Of a DNA stretch of 41,282 nucleotides, positions 7,303 to 15,309 are shown piece by piece (position 1 is the stretch's first letter; each line of letters starts with the position of its first letter). The DNA is from Caulobacter sp. UNC279MFTsu5.1. GTDB taxonomy: Bacteria; Pseudomonadota; Alphaproteobacteria; Caulobacterales; Caulobacteraceae. Both the position numbers and the translations under genes were made by a program. The notes beneath the pieces are model-generated. The model saw only the letters and a program-made list of their open reading frames with translations, did not search any database and was not told where the DNA came from. The stretch spans positions 1 to 41,282 of the forward strand of contig NZ_FORN01000051.1 of assembly GCF_900114015.1 (NCBI RefSeq). The letters run 5' to 3'.

Positions 7303-10300
7303 ATGCAACGGGTACGTATGGGTGCGCGTCTACGTCGCGCCGCGCTGCTGGGCGCCACGATGCTGTCCGGGTTGATCGCCGCCGAGGCGCATGCGCAAAC
7401 CACGCCCCCGGCCGGCGCCGACGCGCCCAACGCGGACGCGGTCACCGAGATCGTTGTCACCGGCTATCGCCGCAGCCTGGCGCAATCGACCGTCGCCAAG
7501 CGTGACGCGACCGCTTTCGCCGATTCGATCTTCGCCGAAGACATCGGCAAGTTTCCCGACTCCAACATCGCCGAGTCGTTCAACCGCATCCCCGGCATCA
7601 CCATAACCCGCGACATCACCGGCGAGGGCACGAACGTCGCCATCCGGGGCCTGGGCTCGAACTTCACCAACGTCACGTTGAACGGCGCCTCGATCGCGGT
7701 CGCCTCGTCGGGCGCCACCGACGCGCAGGGCACCGATCGCTCGGTCGACCTCAGCTTCTTCCCGACCGACCTGTTCACCAAGCTGACGGTCAACAAGAGC
7801 TATTCGGCCAGCCTGCTGGAAGGCGGCGCGGCCGGTAACATCGACATGCGCTCGGCCCGGCCGTTCGATCGGCCCGGGCAGCACCTGACCATGAACGTCC
7901 AGGGGGTGAAGCCGGACGGCGCCGACTGGGGCGGCAAGGGCTCGCTGATCGCCAGCAAGACCTGGGACAATTTCGGCGTCCTGTTCGGGATGTCCGGCCA
8001 GCGGCTCAAGACCGATACGCGCGGCTACGAGACGATCGGCTTCACCAACCCGAACCTGTCGGCGGCCCAGTGCGGCGCGGCGACGGGCTGCAACCCGACG
8101 GGCGGCGGCAACTGGACGATCCCGGGCACGGTGCCGGTCGGCGCCGGCGGCGGGCTGGTGGCCGGTCAGACCATCGACCAGGCCTTCCTGCTGGCTCACA
8201 ATCCCGGCGCCTCGATCCAGCAGATCGACAACGGCCTGCTGCCGCGCCTGGGCCGCCCCTCGGCGGAGTACGGTCGCCGCGACCGGTTCAACGCCGTGAC
8301 CAGCCTGGAATGGAAGCCGAACGACAACCTGAACTTCTACGTCGACGGCATGTACGGCTACAAGAAGAACGACCTGCTGCGTGAGGACATGGCCTGGATC
8401 GTGCGCAACGGCGCGATCATTCCGACCAACACCAAGTACGACAAGACCGACTGCTCCACCGGCTGCACGGTCACCCAGGGCACCTACGCCAACTCGCAGT
8501 TTTTCCTGGAATTCCGTCCCTATCTCGAAAAGACCGAGCTTTGGGGGATCAATCCGGGCGGCGAATGGCGCATCACCGACAACCTGAAGGTCGAGGCCCA
8601 GGCCAACTACACCAAGAGCACCTTCCACCGCGAAAGCCCGACCTTCGGCCCGGTGACCGCGCTGGGCGCCGGCACGACCGTCGACTACACCTACAACCCG
8701 AACGGCATTCCGACGATCAAGAGCAGCATCGACCTGAACAACCCGGCCAATTTCGTCTGGACCGGCGGCCGGTTGAACATGCAGGACGAGAAGCGCTGGT
8801 ATGAGACCAAGGGCGCTCGCGCCGTCGTCACCTGGGGCGACGAGAAGTTGAACCTGAAGTTCGGCGGCAATTACGACGACATTTCGCGCACCATCCGCGG
8901 CTACGACAATACCCAGCCGTGGCAGAACGCGACTTGCGGCAACAACCCGAGCATCAACCTGCCGTCGCCCAACGGCCAGCCGCCCTGCCAGGGCCTGAAC
9001 CAGCCGGGCGCCGCGCCCGCGGGCTATCCGACCTACCCGGGCTACGGCGCCGGCTACACGGCCGGCCAGACCGGGACGCTCACCTACGCCGGCTCGCTGA
9101 TCCCGACCGCCAACCTGGCCAGCTACCTGAAGCCCGGCCCGGCCGGCTTCGTCACGGTCGACTGGGACAAGGTCAAGAAGGCCACCAACTACGACGCCCT
9201 GCACGCCGCCACGCCCGAGACGGGCGGCTCCAACACCGGCGCCAGCGGCGGCTACATCAACGAAAAGAACAGCGCGGCCTATACCGAGCTGAACGGCGTC
9301 ACCCAGGTGCTGGACAGCGACCTGCGCTTTAATGTCGGCGTTCGCTACATCCACACCAAGCAGACGATCGGCGGCCGCGTCTCGGTCGCGGACCCGCGCA
9401 ACAGCCCGGCCGGCGGCGCCCTGCCGGACGGCTCGCGCTATCCGAACATCGTGAACTTCGTCTACACCGAGAACACCTATTCCAAGTGGTTGCCGGCCGC
9501 CAACATCGCCTACGACGTAGGCGAGCACGCCGTCGCCCGCGCGGCGGTGTCGGAGACCATGACCCGTCCGGATCCGGCCGCCCAGCTGCCTGGCGTCAGC
9601 TTCGGCGCGCCGTCGGCCGACCAGGCCACCATCGGCAACTCGGCCCTGAAGCCGTACTTCTCGAAGAACATCGACCTGGGCTTCGAGTTCTACACCGGCC
9701 AGGAAGGCGTGATCGCGGTCAACGCGTTCCGCAAATCGCTGACCGGCTTCACGACCAACAACGTCGTGACCCAGCCGTTCTCGTACCTGGCCCAGTACGG
9801 CATCACCTACGACACTCTGAATGACACCCAGAAGACGGCGATCAATTCGCGCGGCGGCCCGACCGCGGCGCAGGTCCAGATCCAGTCGCAGATCAACGTG
9901 CCCAACAAGCTGACGATCAACGGCCTGGAATTCCAGTGGGTCCAGCCGCTCGACTTCCTGACCAGCCGGTTCGGCGTCGAGGGCCTGGGCGTCAACGCCA
10001 ACGCCACCATCGTCGACCAGACCAGCAATGGTCCGGCCACCGCGTTCGGCGTGGCCAAGTACACCTACAACCTGACGGGCTATTACGAGCACAACGGCGT
10101 CAGCCTGCGTCTGAGCCACGTCTATCGGAAGGGCTCGCAGTCCAGCGGCGCCAACCAGAACGGCGTCACCGCGGCGGCGCTGTTCTCCGACGACTACAAG
10201 CAGACCGACTTCTCCTCGAGCTTCGACCTGCAGAAGATCTTCGGCCTGGGCAACGTGCCGCAGCTGACCTTCAACGTGACCAACATCACCAACGAAAAGC

Positions 10301-10389
10301 TGCGCTCGCACTTCCAGTACGACAACGCGACGTTCACCTACTACAAGCCCGGCCGCCAGTTCCTGGTCGGCATGCGGGCGACCTTCTAG
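7303..10389 (+). CDS. TonB-dependent outer-membrane receptor (Xanthomonas/Caulobacter type)
   Basis: A 1028-residue receptor with a signal peptide (cleavage near AHA-Q at residues 29-31), a TonB box EIVVTGYR (49-56), a plug domain (ESFNRIPGITITRD, then NVAIRGLGSNFTNVTLNG) and a long 22-strand-type barrel ending in aromatic-rich YYKPGRQFLVGMRATF with a C-terminal Phe. The length and motifs fit the large TonB-Xanth-Caul subfamily that imports oligosaccharides or other large nutrients using proton-motive force via TonB-ExbB-ExbD. ATG 7303 follows AGAGGGGAA with 7 bp spacing. It is a single transcription unit with its own control region (7143-7234) and terminator (10395-10427). The ligand is not deducible, though the LacI-type operator points to a carbohydrate. 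Confidence 0.95.
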   Translation: MQRVRMGARLRRAALLGATMLSGLIAAEAHAQTTPPAGADAPNADAVTEIVVTGYRRSLAQSTVAKRDATAFADSIFAEDIGKFPDSNIAESFNRIPGITITRDITGEGTNVAIRGLGSNFTNVTLNGASIAVASSGATDAQGTDRSVDLSFFPTDLFTKLTVNKSYSASLLEGGAAGNIDMRSARPFDRPGQHLTMNVQGVKPDGADWGGKGSLIASKTWDNFGVLFGMSGQRLKTDTRGYETIGFTNPNLSAAQCGAATGCNPTGGGNWTIPGTVPVGAGGGLVAGQTIDQAFLLAHNPGASIQQIDNGLLPRLGRPSAEYGRRDRFNAVTSLEWKPNDNLNFYVDGMYGYKKNDLLREDMAWIVRNGAIIPTNTKYDKTDCSTGCTVTQGTYANSQFFLEFRPYLEKTELWGINPGGEWRITDNLKVEAQANYTKSTFHRESPTFGPVTALGAGTTVDYTYNPNGIPTIKSSIDLNNPANFVWTGGRLNMQDEKRWYETKGARAVVTWGDEKLNLKFGGNYDDISRTIRGYDNTQPWQNATCGNNPSINLPSPNGQPPCQGLNQPGAAPAGYPTYPGYGAGYTAGQTGTLTYAGSLIPTANLASYLKPGPAGFVTVDWDKVKKATNYDALHAATPETGGSNTGASGGYINEKNSAAYTELNGVTQVLDSDLRFNVGVRYIHTKQTIGGRVSVADPRNSPAGGALPDGSRYPNIVNFVYTENTYSKWLPAANIAYDVGEHAVARAAVSETMTRPDPAAQLPGVSFGAPSADQATIGNSALKPYFSKNIDLGFEFYTGQEGVIAVNAFRKSLTGFTTNNVVTQPFSYLAQYGITYDTLNDTQKTAINSRGGPTAAQVQIQSQINVPNKLTINGLEFQWVQPLDFLTSRFGVEGLGVNANATIVDQTSNGPATAFGVAKYTYNLTGYYEHNGVSLRLSHVYRKGSQSSGANQNGVTAAALFSDDYKQTDFSSSFDLQKIFGLGNVPQLTFNVTNITNEKLRSHFQYDNATFTYYKPGRQFLVGMRATF

Positions 10390-10394
10390 GGCCG

Positions 10395-10427
10395 CAGGCG
10401 GACGGCGTTGGCGCCGTCCGCCTGTTT
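10395..10427 (+). terminator. Rho-independent terminator of the TonB receptor gene
   Basis: A perfect 13-bp stem (10395-10407 with 10412-10424) closes a TTGG loop and is followed by TTT. It begins six bases after the receptor stop codon. The short T-run is normal for very GC-rich hairpins. Confidence 0.85.
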
Positions 10428-10781
10428 CCATGATCGACGCGGCGTCGGCTTCCTTTCGGCTGTAGCCGAAGATGGCGTGCTGTCCGGGCGGCGCGCGCGA
10501 GCGGAAGGGCTCGCACCGCGATCGAACGGAACCAAAACAGCGAGCTGTTGTCATTTTCTCTTGGCGAAGGCGAAAGACCTTCGTCCGATCAGGGGCTTGT
10601 CCGCCGTTGCGGCCCGATGGGCGTGCATAACCGTTCCAGGGCCAGGTTTCCTGGACCTGCGACAAAGGCCGGCGTTTCGACGCCGGCCATTTTGCGCTAG
10701 AGGCTCTGAGCGATTTTCGTCCGTTCACCCGTCATGCGGATTGAATTTCGAGGGTCGCGGCGCCAAGTCGGGGCGCTGTAG
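10428..10781. other. Structured intergenic region between receptor and desaturase
   Basis: No convincing protein gene. It holds several symmetric elements: a 14-bp palindrome AACAGC-GA-GCTGTT (10536-10549), a CGAAGG/CCTTCG hairpin just after it, a CCAGG-TTT-CCTGG hairpin (10642-10654) and a terminator-like hairpin at 10667-10692. The order palindrome, hairpins, terminator could be a small RNA gene on the plus strand, but no clear promoter was recognised. Confidence 0.45.
10667..10692 (+). terminator. Terminator-like hairpin with TTCG tetraloop
   Basis: Nine perfect base pairs (10667-10675 with 10680-10688) close a TTCG tetraloop and are followed by ATTTT. No protein gene precedes it closely on either strand, so it may end a small RNA or be left from a lost gene. 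Confidence 0.6.
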
Positions 10782-11876
10782 ATGCGTGGGCGCGAGGACG
10801 AGGTGGGATCATCCCCGAAAGCAGAGGCCGGCCTGGTCCGCCAGGCGCATGGCCTGACGGCGGACCTGACGACGCCCAGCCGCGCGATCTACTGGCTGGA
10901 CCTGATCCTGACGGTCGCGGCGGCCTGGGGCGGCCTGGCCCTGGCGGCCACGACCGACAGCCTGGCCATCGGCCTGGTCGCGGGCCTGGTCGGCCTGCTG
11001 GCCCTCTATCGCGGCCTCAGCTTCATCCACGAGATCAGCCACCTGCGGCCCAAGGACGTGCCCGGCTTCCGGCTGGGCTGGAACCTGCTGATCGGCGTCC
11101 CGCTGATGACGCCGTCGATGATGTACGAGGGCGTGCACAACCTGCACCACGCCAAGGACCGCTTCGGCACCGCCCGCGACCCCGAATACCTGCCGCTGGG
11201 CCGCTATTCGCCGTTCAGGCTGGGCCTGTTCGCGGCGATCTCGCTGCTGGCCCCGCTGGGCGTGATCCTGCGCTCGGGGATCCTGGTCCCGCTGTCCTTC
11301 GTGGTCCCGGCCGTGCGCCGGTTCGTCAGGACCAGGCTGTCGGCCCTGGTGATCAATCCCGACTTCGTGCGCGAGGACAACGACCGGACCCGGCCCGACT
11401 GGCTGGCCCAGGAGGTGGGCTGCTGGCTGTGGTGCTGGGGCGTCATGGCCCTGACGGTCGCCGGAATCGCGCCCATCCGCATGGTGCTGACCTGGTTCGC
11501 GCTGTTCTCGCTGGCCACCTTCGTCAACCAGCTGCGCACCCTGGTCGCCCATTACTGGGAGAATGACGGCGAGCGGATGAGCTTCGAGGACCAGTTCCTG
11601 GACTCGGTCAACGTGCCGCCGCCGGCCCTGCTGCCGTTCCTGTGGGCGCCGGTCGGCCTGCGCTACCACGCCCTGCACCACCTGCTGCCGCGCCTGCCGT
11701 ACCACAACCTGGGCAAGGCCCACGCGCGGCTGTCGGCTCAGCTGGCGGCGACCTCGCCCTATCACCGGGTCGAGGAGAAGGGCCTGTTCGCGGCGCTGGG
11801 CAAGCTGTTCCGCCGCGCGGGCGCGACGCCCGCCCTAGCCGTCGAACCCAACCCGGTCGAACGCCAGAGCGCCTGA
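10782..11876 (+). CDS. Membrane fatty acid desaturase family protein
   Basis: A 364-residue integral membrane protein with the three histidine clusters of diiron desaturases: HEISH (83-87), HNLHH (119-123) and HALHH (296-300), arranged around about four to six hydrophobic segments. The family inserts double bonds or hydroxyl groups in lipid acyl chains using O2. The second cluster lies in YEGVHNLHHAKDRFGTARDPEY and is followed by a long loop, typical of bacterial desaturase-like enzymes; the precise substrate is unknown. ATG 10782 has GGGG about 7 bp upstream; an in-frame GTG at 10803 is an alternative. Its 3' end overlaps the convergent DoxX-like gene by 42 bp, so transcripts of the two genes are antisense to each other at their ends. 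Confidence 0.9.
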   Translation: MRGREDEVGSSPKAEAGLVRQAHGLTADLTTPSRAIYWLDLILTVAAAWGGLALAATTDSLAIGLVAGLVGLLALYRGLSFIHEISHLRPKDVPGFRLGWNLLIGVPLMTPSMMYEGVHNLHHAKDRFGTARDPEYLPLGRYSPFRLGLFAAISLLAPLGVILRSGILVPLSFVVPAVRRFVRTRLSALVINPDFVREDNDRTRPDWLAQEVGCWLWCWGVMALTVAGIAPIRMVLTWFALFSLATFVNQLRTLVAHYWENDGERMSFEDQFLDSVNVPPPALLPFLWAPVGLRYHALHHLLPRLPYHNLGKAHARLSAQLAATSPYHRVEEKGLFAALGKLFRRAGATPALAVEPNPVERQSA

Positions 11877-12605
11877 GGGCTCGGGCGGTCTCGGCAGCGA
11901 CTGGCGCAGCGCCCAGGCCGCGCCGGTCAGCGACAGGGCGACCGCCGTCATCGTCCATTCCAGATGGCTGCCTGGCGCCGCCATCACGCGCGGGATGTGC
12001 AGCAGCACCACGAAACTGGCCATCATCGCCGCCAGCAGGGTCGCCGCCGGCCGGGAGGCCACGCCGAACAGGATCGCCAGCCCCGCCGCCAGGTGACCAA
12101 CGCCGGTCGCATAGGCCCAGAACAGCGGGTAGGGGATCCAGCCGGGCACCATCTTGGCGGTGAAGTCGGCATAGGCGAAATGGCTCAAGCCGAACACCAG
12201 CGGGCAGACGCCGTAGACCAGCCGCGCGGCCAGCCTCAGCCGGTCGTTCGGCGGCTGGGCGGACAGGGCCATCAGCGCCAGGCCTCCGGCCGACAGCGAT
12301 AGGGGCTCGGCCACGCCCAGCCACGTGGCGATGCGGGCGGGCGCGGCGGCGGTCTCGGGGCCATGCAGCGCGGCCCAGCCCAGATAGACCAGGGCCAACG
12401 CCGCCGAGGCGGGACGGGCGGTGCGCGGCCACAGGACGCCCAGGCCCAGGACCAGCATGATCGCGGCGCTGAGCAGCGCCAGGGCGTGACGCCCGGGCAG
12501 GCCTGTGGGCACGGGCTGCCATTGCAGCGCGAAGTCGCCGAAGACCAGGCCGATGATTCCCAGCGCTGTCGCGCCAAGGCCGTAGACGACGCCGTTGCGG
12601 TTCAT
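11835..12605 (-). CDS. DoxX-like multi-pass membrane protein
   Basis: A 256-residue, very hydrophobic protein with about seven predicted membrane spans and short charged loops. The part LVYGVCPLVFGLSHFAYADFTAKMVPGWIP with FWAYATGVGHLAAGLAILFGV is typical of the DoxX/SURF4-like family, whose members have loosely defined redox or membrane roles. ATG at 12605 is preceded by GGGAG with 5 bp spacing. It is divergent from the AraC-type regulator (start 12721), with 115 bp between starts, and overlaps the desaturase 3' end by 42 bp. The neighbouring regulator is a natural candidate for controlling it. No catalytic residues are apparent. Confidence 0.8.
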   Translation of the reverse strand: MNRNGVVYGLGATALGIIGLVFGDFALQWQPVPTGLPGRHALALLSAAIMLVLGLGVLWPRTARPASAALALVYLGWAALHGPETAAAPARIATWLGVAEPLSLSAGGLALMALSAQPPNDRLRLAARLVYGVCPLVFGLSHFAYADFTAKMVPGWIPYPLFWAYATGVGHLAAGLAILFGVASRPAATLLAAMMASFVVLLHIPRVMAAPGSHLEWTMTAVALSLTGAAWALRQSLPRPPEPSGALAFDRVGFDG

Positions 12606-12622
12606 GAACTCTCCCGTTCAGA

Positions 12623-12645
12623 GACGGCGAGCTTGGCGCGCCGTC
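12623..12645. promoter_or_regulatory. Inverted repeat between doxX-like and araC-like genes
   Basis: GACGGCG (12623-12629) and CGCCGTC (12639-12645) form an inverted repeat in the 115-bp divergent intergenic region. It is a candidate operator for the AraC-type regulator. The evidence is symmetry and position only. Confidence 0.35.
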
Positions 12646-12720
12646 CGCCGCCTGACTTGGGGTTTGTTGCGCGGAGGCCTCGAGACAGGTTCTATGGTCG
12701 TCACCCTGACGGAGGCGCCC

Positions 12721-13533
12721 ATGTTCCGCGTCGAGACCCACGGCCCCGCCTTGCCCGCCCGCTCGCCGCTGTATGGCGCCGGCGAGGCGCGCTGCGCCAC
12801 CGACGCCCAAGCCCCGATCGAGAAGTGCTATGCGGGTCCCTGCATCGGCGTGGTGGTGGCCGGGACCTTCGACTATGCGGGCCGCCACGGCAGGGCTCGC
12901 GCCACGCCCGGGGCGATCCTGCTGGGCAACGCCGGCGAGGCCTTCGACTGCCGCCACCTGGACGCCGGCGGCAACCGCCGGGCGGTGATCGCCCTGCAGC
13001 CGGGCCTGCTGGCCGAGGTCGCCGACAACTGCGGGCTGGACGACGCCGACTTCGCGGTCTCGGCCCTGGCCCCGTCGCGCGAGACCGCGCCGCTCTACGG
13101 GGCCGTGCGACGGGCGGCGGGCGGGCTGCGCCTGGACGAGGAGGACGTGATCGACCTGGCGGCCCGCGCCCTGACCCTGGGACGCCGTCCGCGGCGGCCC
13201 CCGCCGACCGCGGGCGAGCGCCGGCGCATCCGCGAGGTGGTCCGCCACCTTGACGTCGCCTATGCCGAACCTTGCGGGCTAGAGACCCTGGCCGCCATGG
13301 GCCAGGTCAGCCGCTTCCACTTCATCCGCCTGTTCCGGGCGGTGACCGGCGAGAGCCCGCGCCAGTACCTGATCGGCGCGCGCCTGCGGGCCGCCGCCGA
13401 CCGCCTGACCGACACCGCCGAGCCGGTGACCCGCATCGCCCTGGACATCGGCTTCAACGACATCTCGCACTTCAACGCCACGTTCCGCCGGGCGTTCGGG
13501 CTGTCGCCGACGGCGTGGCGGAAGACGGCGTAG
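12721..13533 (+). CDS. AraC family transcriptional regulator
   Basis: A 270-residue regulator. The C-terminal 100 residues carry two helix-turn-helix motifs: ETLAAMGQVSRFHFIRLFRA and PVTRIALDIGFNDISHFNATF, followed by the family signature FRRAFGLSPTAWRK. The N-terminal half is a cupin-like sensor region (GVVVAGTFDYAGRHGRARATPGAILLGNAG). ATG 12721 is preferred because GGAGG (12711-12715) lies 5 bp upstream; ATG 12694 would add nine residues, and longer forms run into the divergent promoter. It is divergent from the DoxX-like membrane protein and probably controls it. The ligand is unknown. The gene ends just before the 34-bp inverted repeat at 13565. Confidence 0.92.
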   Translation: MFRVETHGPALPARSPLYGAGEARCATDAQAPIEKCYAGPCIGVVVAGTFDYAGRHGRARATPGAILLGNAGEAFDCRHLDAGGNRRAVIALQPGLLAEVADNCGLDDADFAVSALAPSRETAPLYGAVRRAAGGLRLDEEDVIDLAARALTLGRRPRRPPPTAGERRRIREVVRHLDVAYAEPCGLETLAAMGQVSRFHFIRLFRAVTGESPRQYLIGARLRAAADRLTDTAEPVTRIALDIGFNDISHFNATFRRAFGLSPTAWRKTA

Positions 13534-13564
13534 GAAGCAAAAACTGGGATTCCGGATCCCCACT

Positions 13565-13695
13565 ATCCGCTCATCCCGGCGAATGCCGGGACCCAGATCC
13601 CATAGCTGGGCGGCTGATTGGAAAAGCTCCGAGCCTTTGGCGTCAGCCACACCGCCATTCCATCTGGGTCCCGGCATTCGCCGGGATGAGCGGAT
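13565..13695. repeat. REP-type element: perfect 34-bp inverted repeat with 63-nt spacer
   Basis: The arms 13565-13598 and 13662-13695 are perfect reverse complements over 34 bases; both contain the core CCGCTCATCCCGGCGAATGC. The unit lies between the convergent AraC gene and the Gfo/Idh/MocA gene, so a transcript from either side would fold into a long hairpin that could act as a bidirectional terminator. The same core recurs as a compact hairpin at 18767-18798, marking a dispersed family. Nothing suggests a transposase in the 63-bp spacer. Confidence 0.9.
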
Positions 13696-13729
13696 CAAAA
13701 GATATCGCTTCGGCCGGGAGAGAGACGCC

Positions 13730-14638
13730 TCAACCCGCTAACGCCCCCACCACCGTCTCGCACAGCCGGTGCGTCTCCAGCGCGTCCAGCGCCGAGAGCC
13801 GGCGGCCGTCGCGGATGGCGGCCAGGAAATGCTCGCACAGCCCTTCGAACCCGCGCTGGCGGCCGACCGGGATCCAGTCGCCGCGCCGCGTGAGATGGTC
13901 CTGGGCCGACTGGTCGACGACCTGGGCCATGTCGACGATCCGCCGCTTGGCGCCGGCGCCGGAGACCTCCAGCGTCTCCTCGTTCGACCCGCTGACCCGG
14001 TTCATGATCCCCAGGGCGTCGCGGCCGGCGCCTGACAGCGACAGCGCCACATGCTGCAACAGGCCATCCGCGACCCGGCCGTGCACCCGCGCCTCGCCTG
14101 CGCCCGGCGCCATGAACCGCAGGGTGTCGACCACGTGGATGAAGTCGTCGAACACCACGCGGCGGGTCTCGTCGGCCTGGTCGGCGCGATTCTTCTGCAT
14201 GACCACCAGCGGCAGGTCGAGGGCGGCGGCGTCCCGGTAGATCGGGGCGAAGCGGCGGTTGAAGCCGACCATCAGCGAGACGCCGCGCGTCTCGGCCAGG
14301 TCGACCAGGGCCTCGCTGGCCGCGGCGTTGTCGGCCAGCGGCTTGTCGACCAGGGTCGGCACGCCGGTCTCCAGCAGGCGGCGGACGATGTCGGGATGGG
14401 CCGCCGTGGCCGCATGGACCAGGGCGCCGTCCAGGCCCTCGGCCAGGGCCGTGTCGAGCTCGTCGTGCAGCCGTTCGACCCGCCAGGCCGCGCCCAGCTC
14501 GGCCAAGGTCCGGGCGCTGCGGGTGACGAAGCTGAGCGCGATGTCGGCGCGCGGGCCCAGCACGGGCAGGTAGGCCTTCCGGGCGATGTCGCCCAGGCCG
14601 ATCATGGCGATGCGGAGAGGGGCGGTGCGCAGGGTCAT
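13730..14638 (-). CDS. Gfo/Idh/MocA family oxidoreductase in the biotin cluster
   Basis: A 302-residue NAD(P)-dependent oxidoreductase. Seen: the Rossmann motif MIGLGDIARKAYLP (12-25), a helix-strand unit ending LVHAATAAHP, the family motif DKPLA with Lys99-Pro100, and the C-terminal alpha/beta domain with FDDFIHVVDTLRFM. Such enzymes oxidise or reduce sugars, inositols, biliverdin and similar molecules. Its ATG overlaps the bioD stop by four bases (14635-14638), so it is translated with the biotin genes, although no biotin step is known to need such an enzyme. It may be a passenger, or act on a pathway intermediate or its precursor. It is followed by the inverted repeat at 13565-13695. Confidence 0.9.
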   Translation of the reverse strand: MTLRTAPLRIAMIGLGDIARKAYLPVLGPRADIALSFVTRSARTLAELGAAWRVERLHDELDTALAEGLDGALVHAATAAHPDIVRRLLETGVPTLVDKPLADNAAASEALVDLAETRGVSLMVGFNRRFAPIYRDAAALDLPLVVMQKNRADQADETRRVVFDDFIHVVDTLRFMAPGAGEARVHGRVADGLLQHVALSLSGAGRDALGIMNRVSGSNEETLEVSGAGAKRRIVDMAQVVDQSAQDHLTRRGDWIPVGRQRGFEGLCEHFLAAIRDGRRLSALDALETHRLCETVVGALAG

Positions 14639-15309
14639 GGCGTCCCCAGGTGAACGAGCAGGTGGTCGGCGAGGGCGGCGGCGTCCCAGGCTTCGGCGCG
14701 GGGCGCGAGGAACAGCGGCGCGCCGTCCAGGAACGGCGTCAGGGCCTGGGCGGTCTGGGCCAGGTCGGGGGCGTCGAGGCTCTCGCTGATCACCACCGCC
14801 GCCACCTCGGCCTTGGCCGCGCGCAGGGCGACCAGGGCGGTCAGGACGTGGCTGATCGTGCCCAGATAGGATCCCGCCACCAGCAGCACCGGCGCGCCCA
14901 GGGCGGCGATCATGTCGAGATTGGTCTCGCCGTCGGTCAGGGGCGACATCACCCCGCCGGCCCCCTCGACCAGCAACAGGCCGTCGCGGAGCTCGGCGGC
15001 GCGGGCCACGGCGTCGATGACCATGTCGTCCAACGCCAGGACCTGGCCCTCCAGCCGGGCGGCGATGTTGGGCGCCAGCGGGGCGCGATAGCGGCGCGGG
15101 GCGATGCGGAACACGGCGCCGGGATCGCCCAGGGCGGCGGCCAGCCGGGCCGGGTCGCTGACGGCCGCGTCCCTGGGATCGAAGCCGCTGACCACCGGCT
15201 TGAAGGCGTCGACGACCGCGCCCCGGGCCTTCAGGGCGCGGATCAGGGCGCAGCCGACATGGGTTTTGCCGATGTCGGTGCCCGTGCCGGTGATGAACAG
15301 GGCCGGCAT
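14635..15309 (-). CDS. bioD: Dethiobiotin synthetase
   Basis: A 224-residue protein of normal BioD length. It closes the ureido ring of biotin by ATP-dependent carboxylation of 7,8-diaminononanoate in the cytoplasm. Seen: the P-loop GTGTDIGKTHVG (8-19), an AFKPVVSGFDP strand with the substrate Lys, VEGAGGVMSPL as the second nucleotide-binding loop, and LVAGSYLGTISHVLTAL. Its ATG shares one base with the bioF stop (TGATG-type coupling at 15309), and its own stop overlaps the next gene. It is the second gene of a leftward bioF-bioD-oxidoreductase operon. Confidence 0.97.
   Translation of the reverse strand: MPALFITGTGTDIGKTHVGCALIRALKARGAVVDAFKPVVSGFDPRDAAVSDPARLAAALGDPGAVFRIAPRRYRAPLAPNIAARLEGQVLALDDMVIDAVARAAELRDGLLLVEGAGGVMSPLTDGETNLDMIAALGAPVLLVAGSYLGTISHVLTALVALRAAKAEVAAVVISESLDAPDLAQTAQALTPFLDGAPLFLAPRAEAWDAAALADHLLVHLGTP

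Noticed and set aside
7303..10389. TonB receptor as the partner of the FecI/FecR pair at the left edge
   Set aside because: It is 6 kb away on the other strand with its own LacI-type operator, and no N-terminal signalling domain precedes the TonB box.
7330..10728. 1132-codon open frame antisense to the TonB receptor
   Set aside because: Mirrors the receptor exactly, has Arg/Val/Gly/Asp-rich low-complexity translation and no motifs; a GC-codon-bias shadow.
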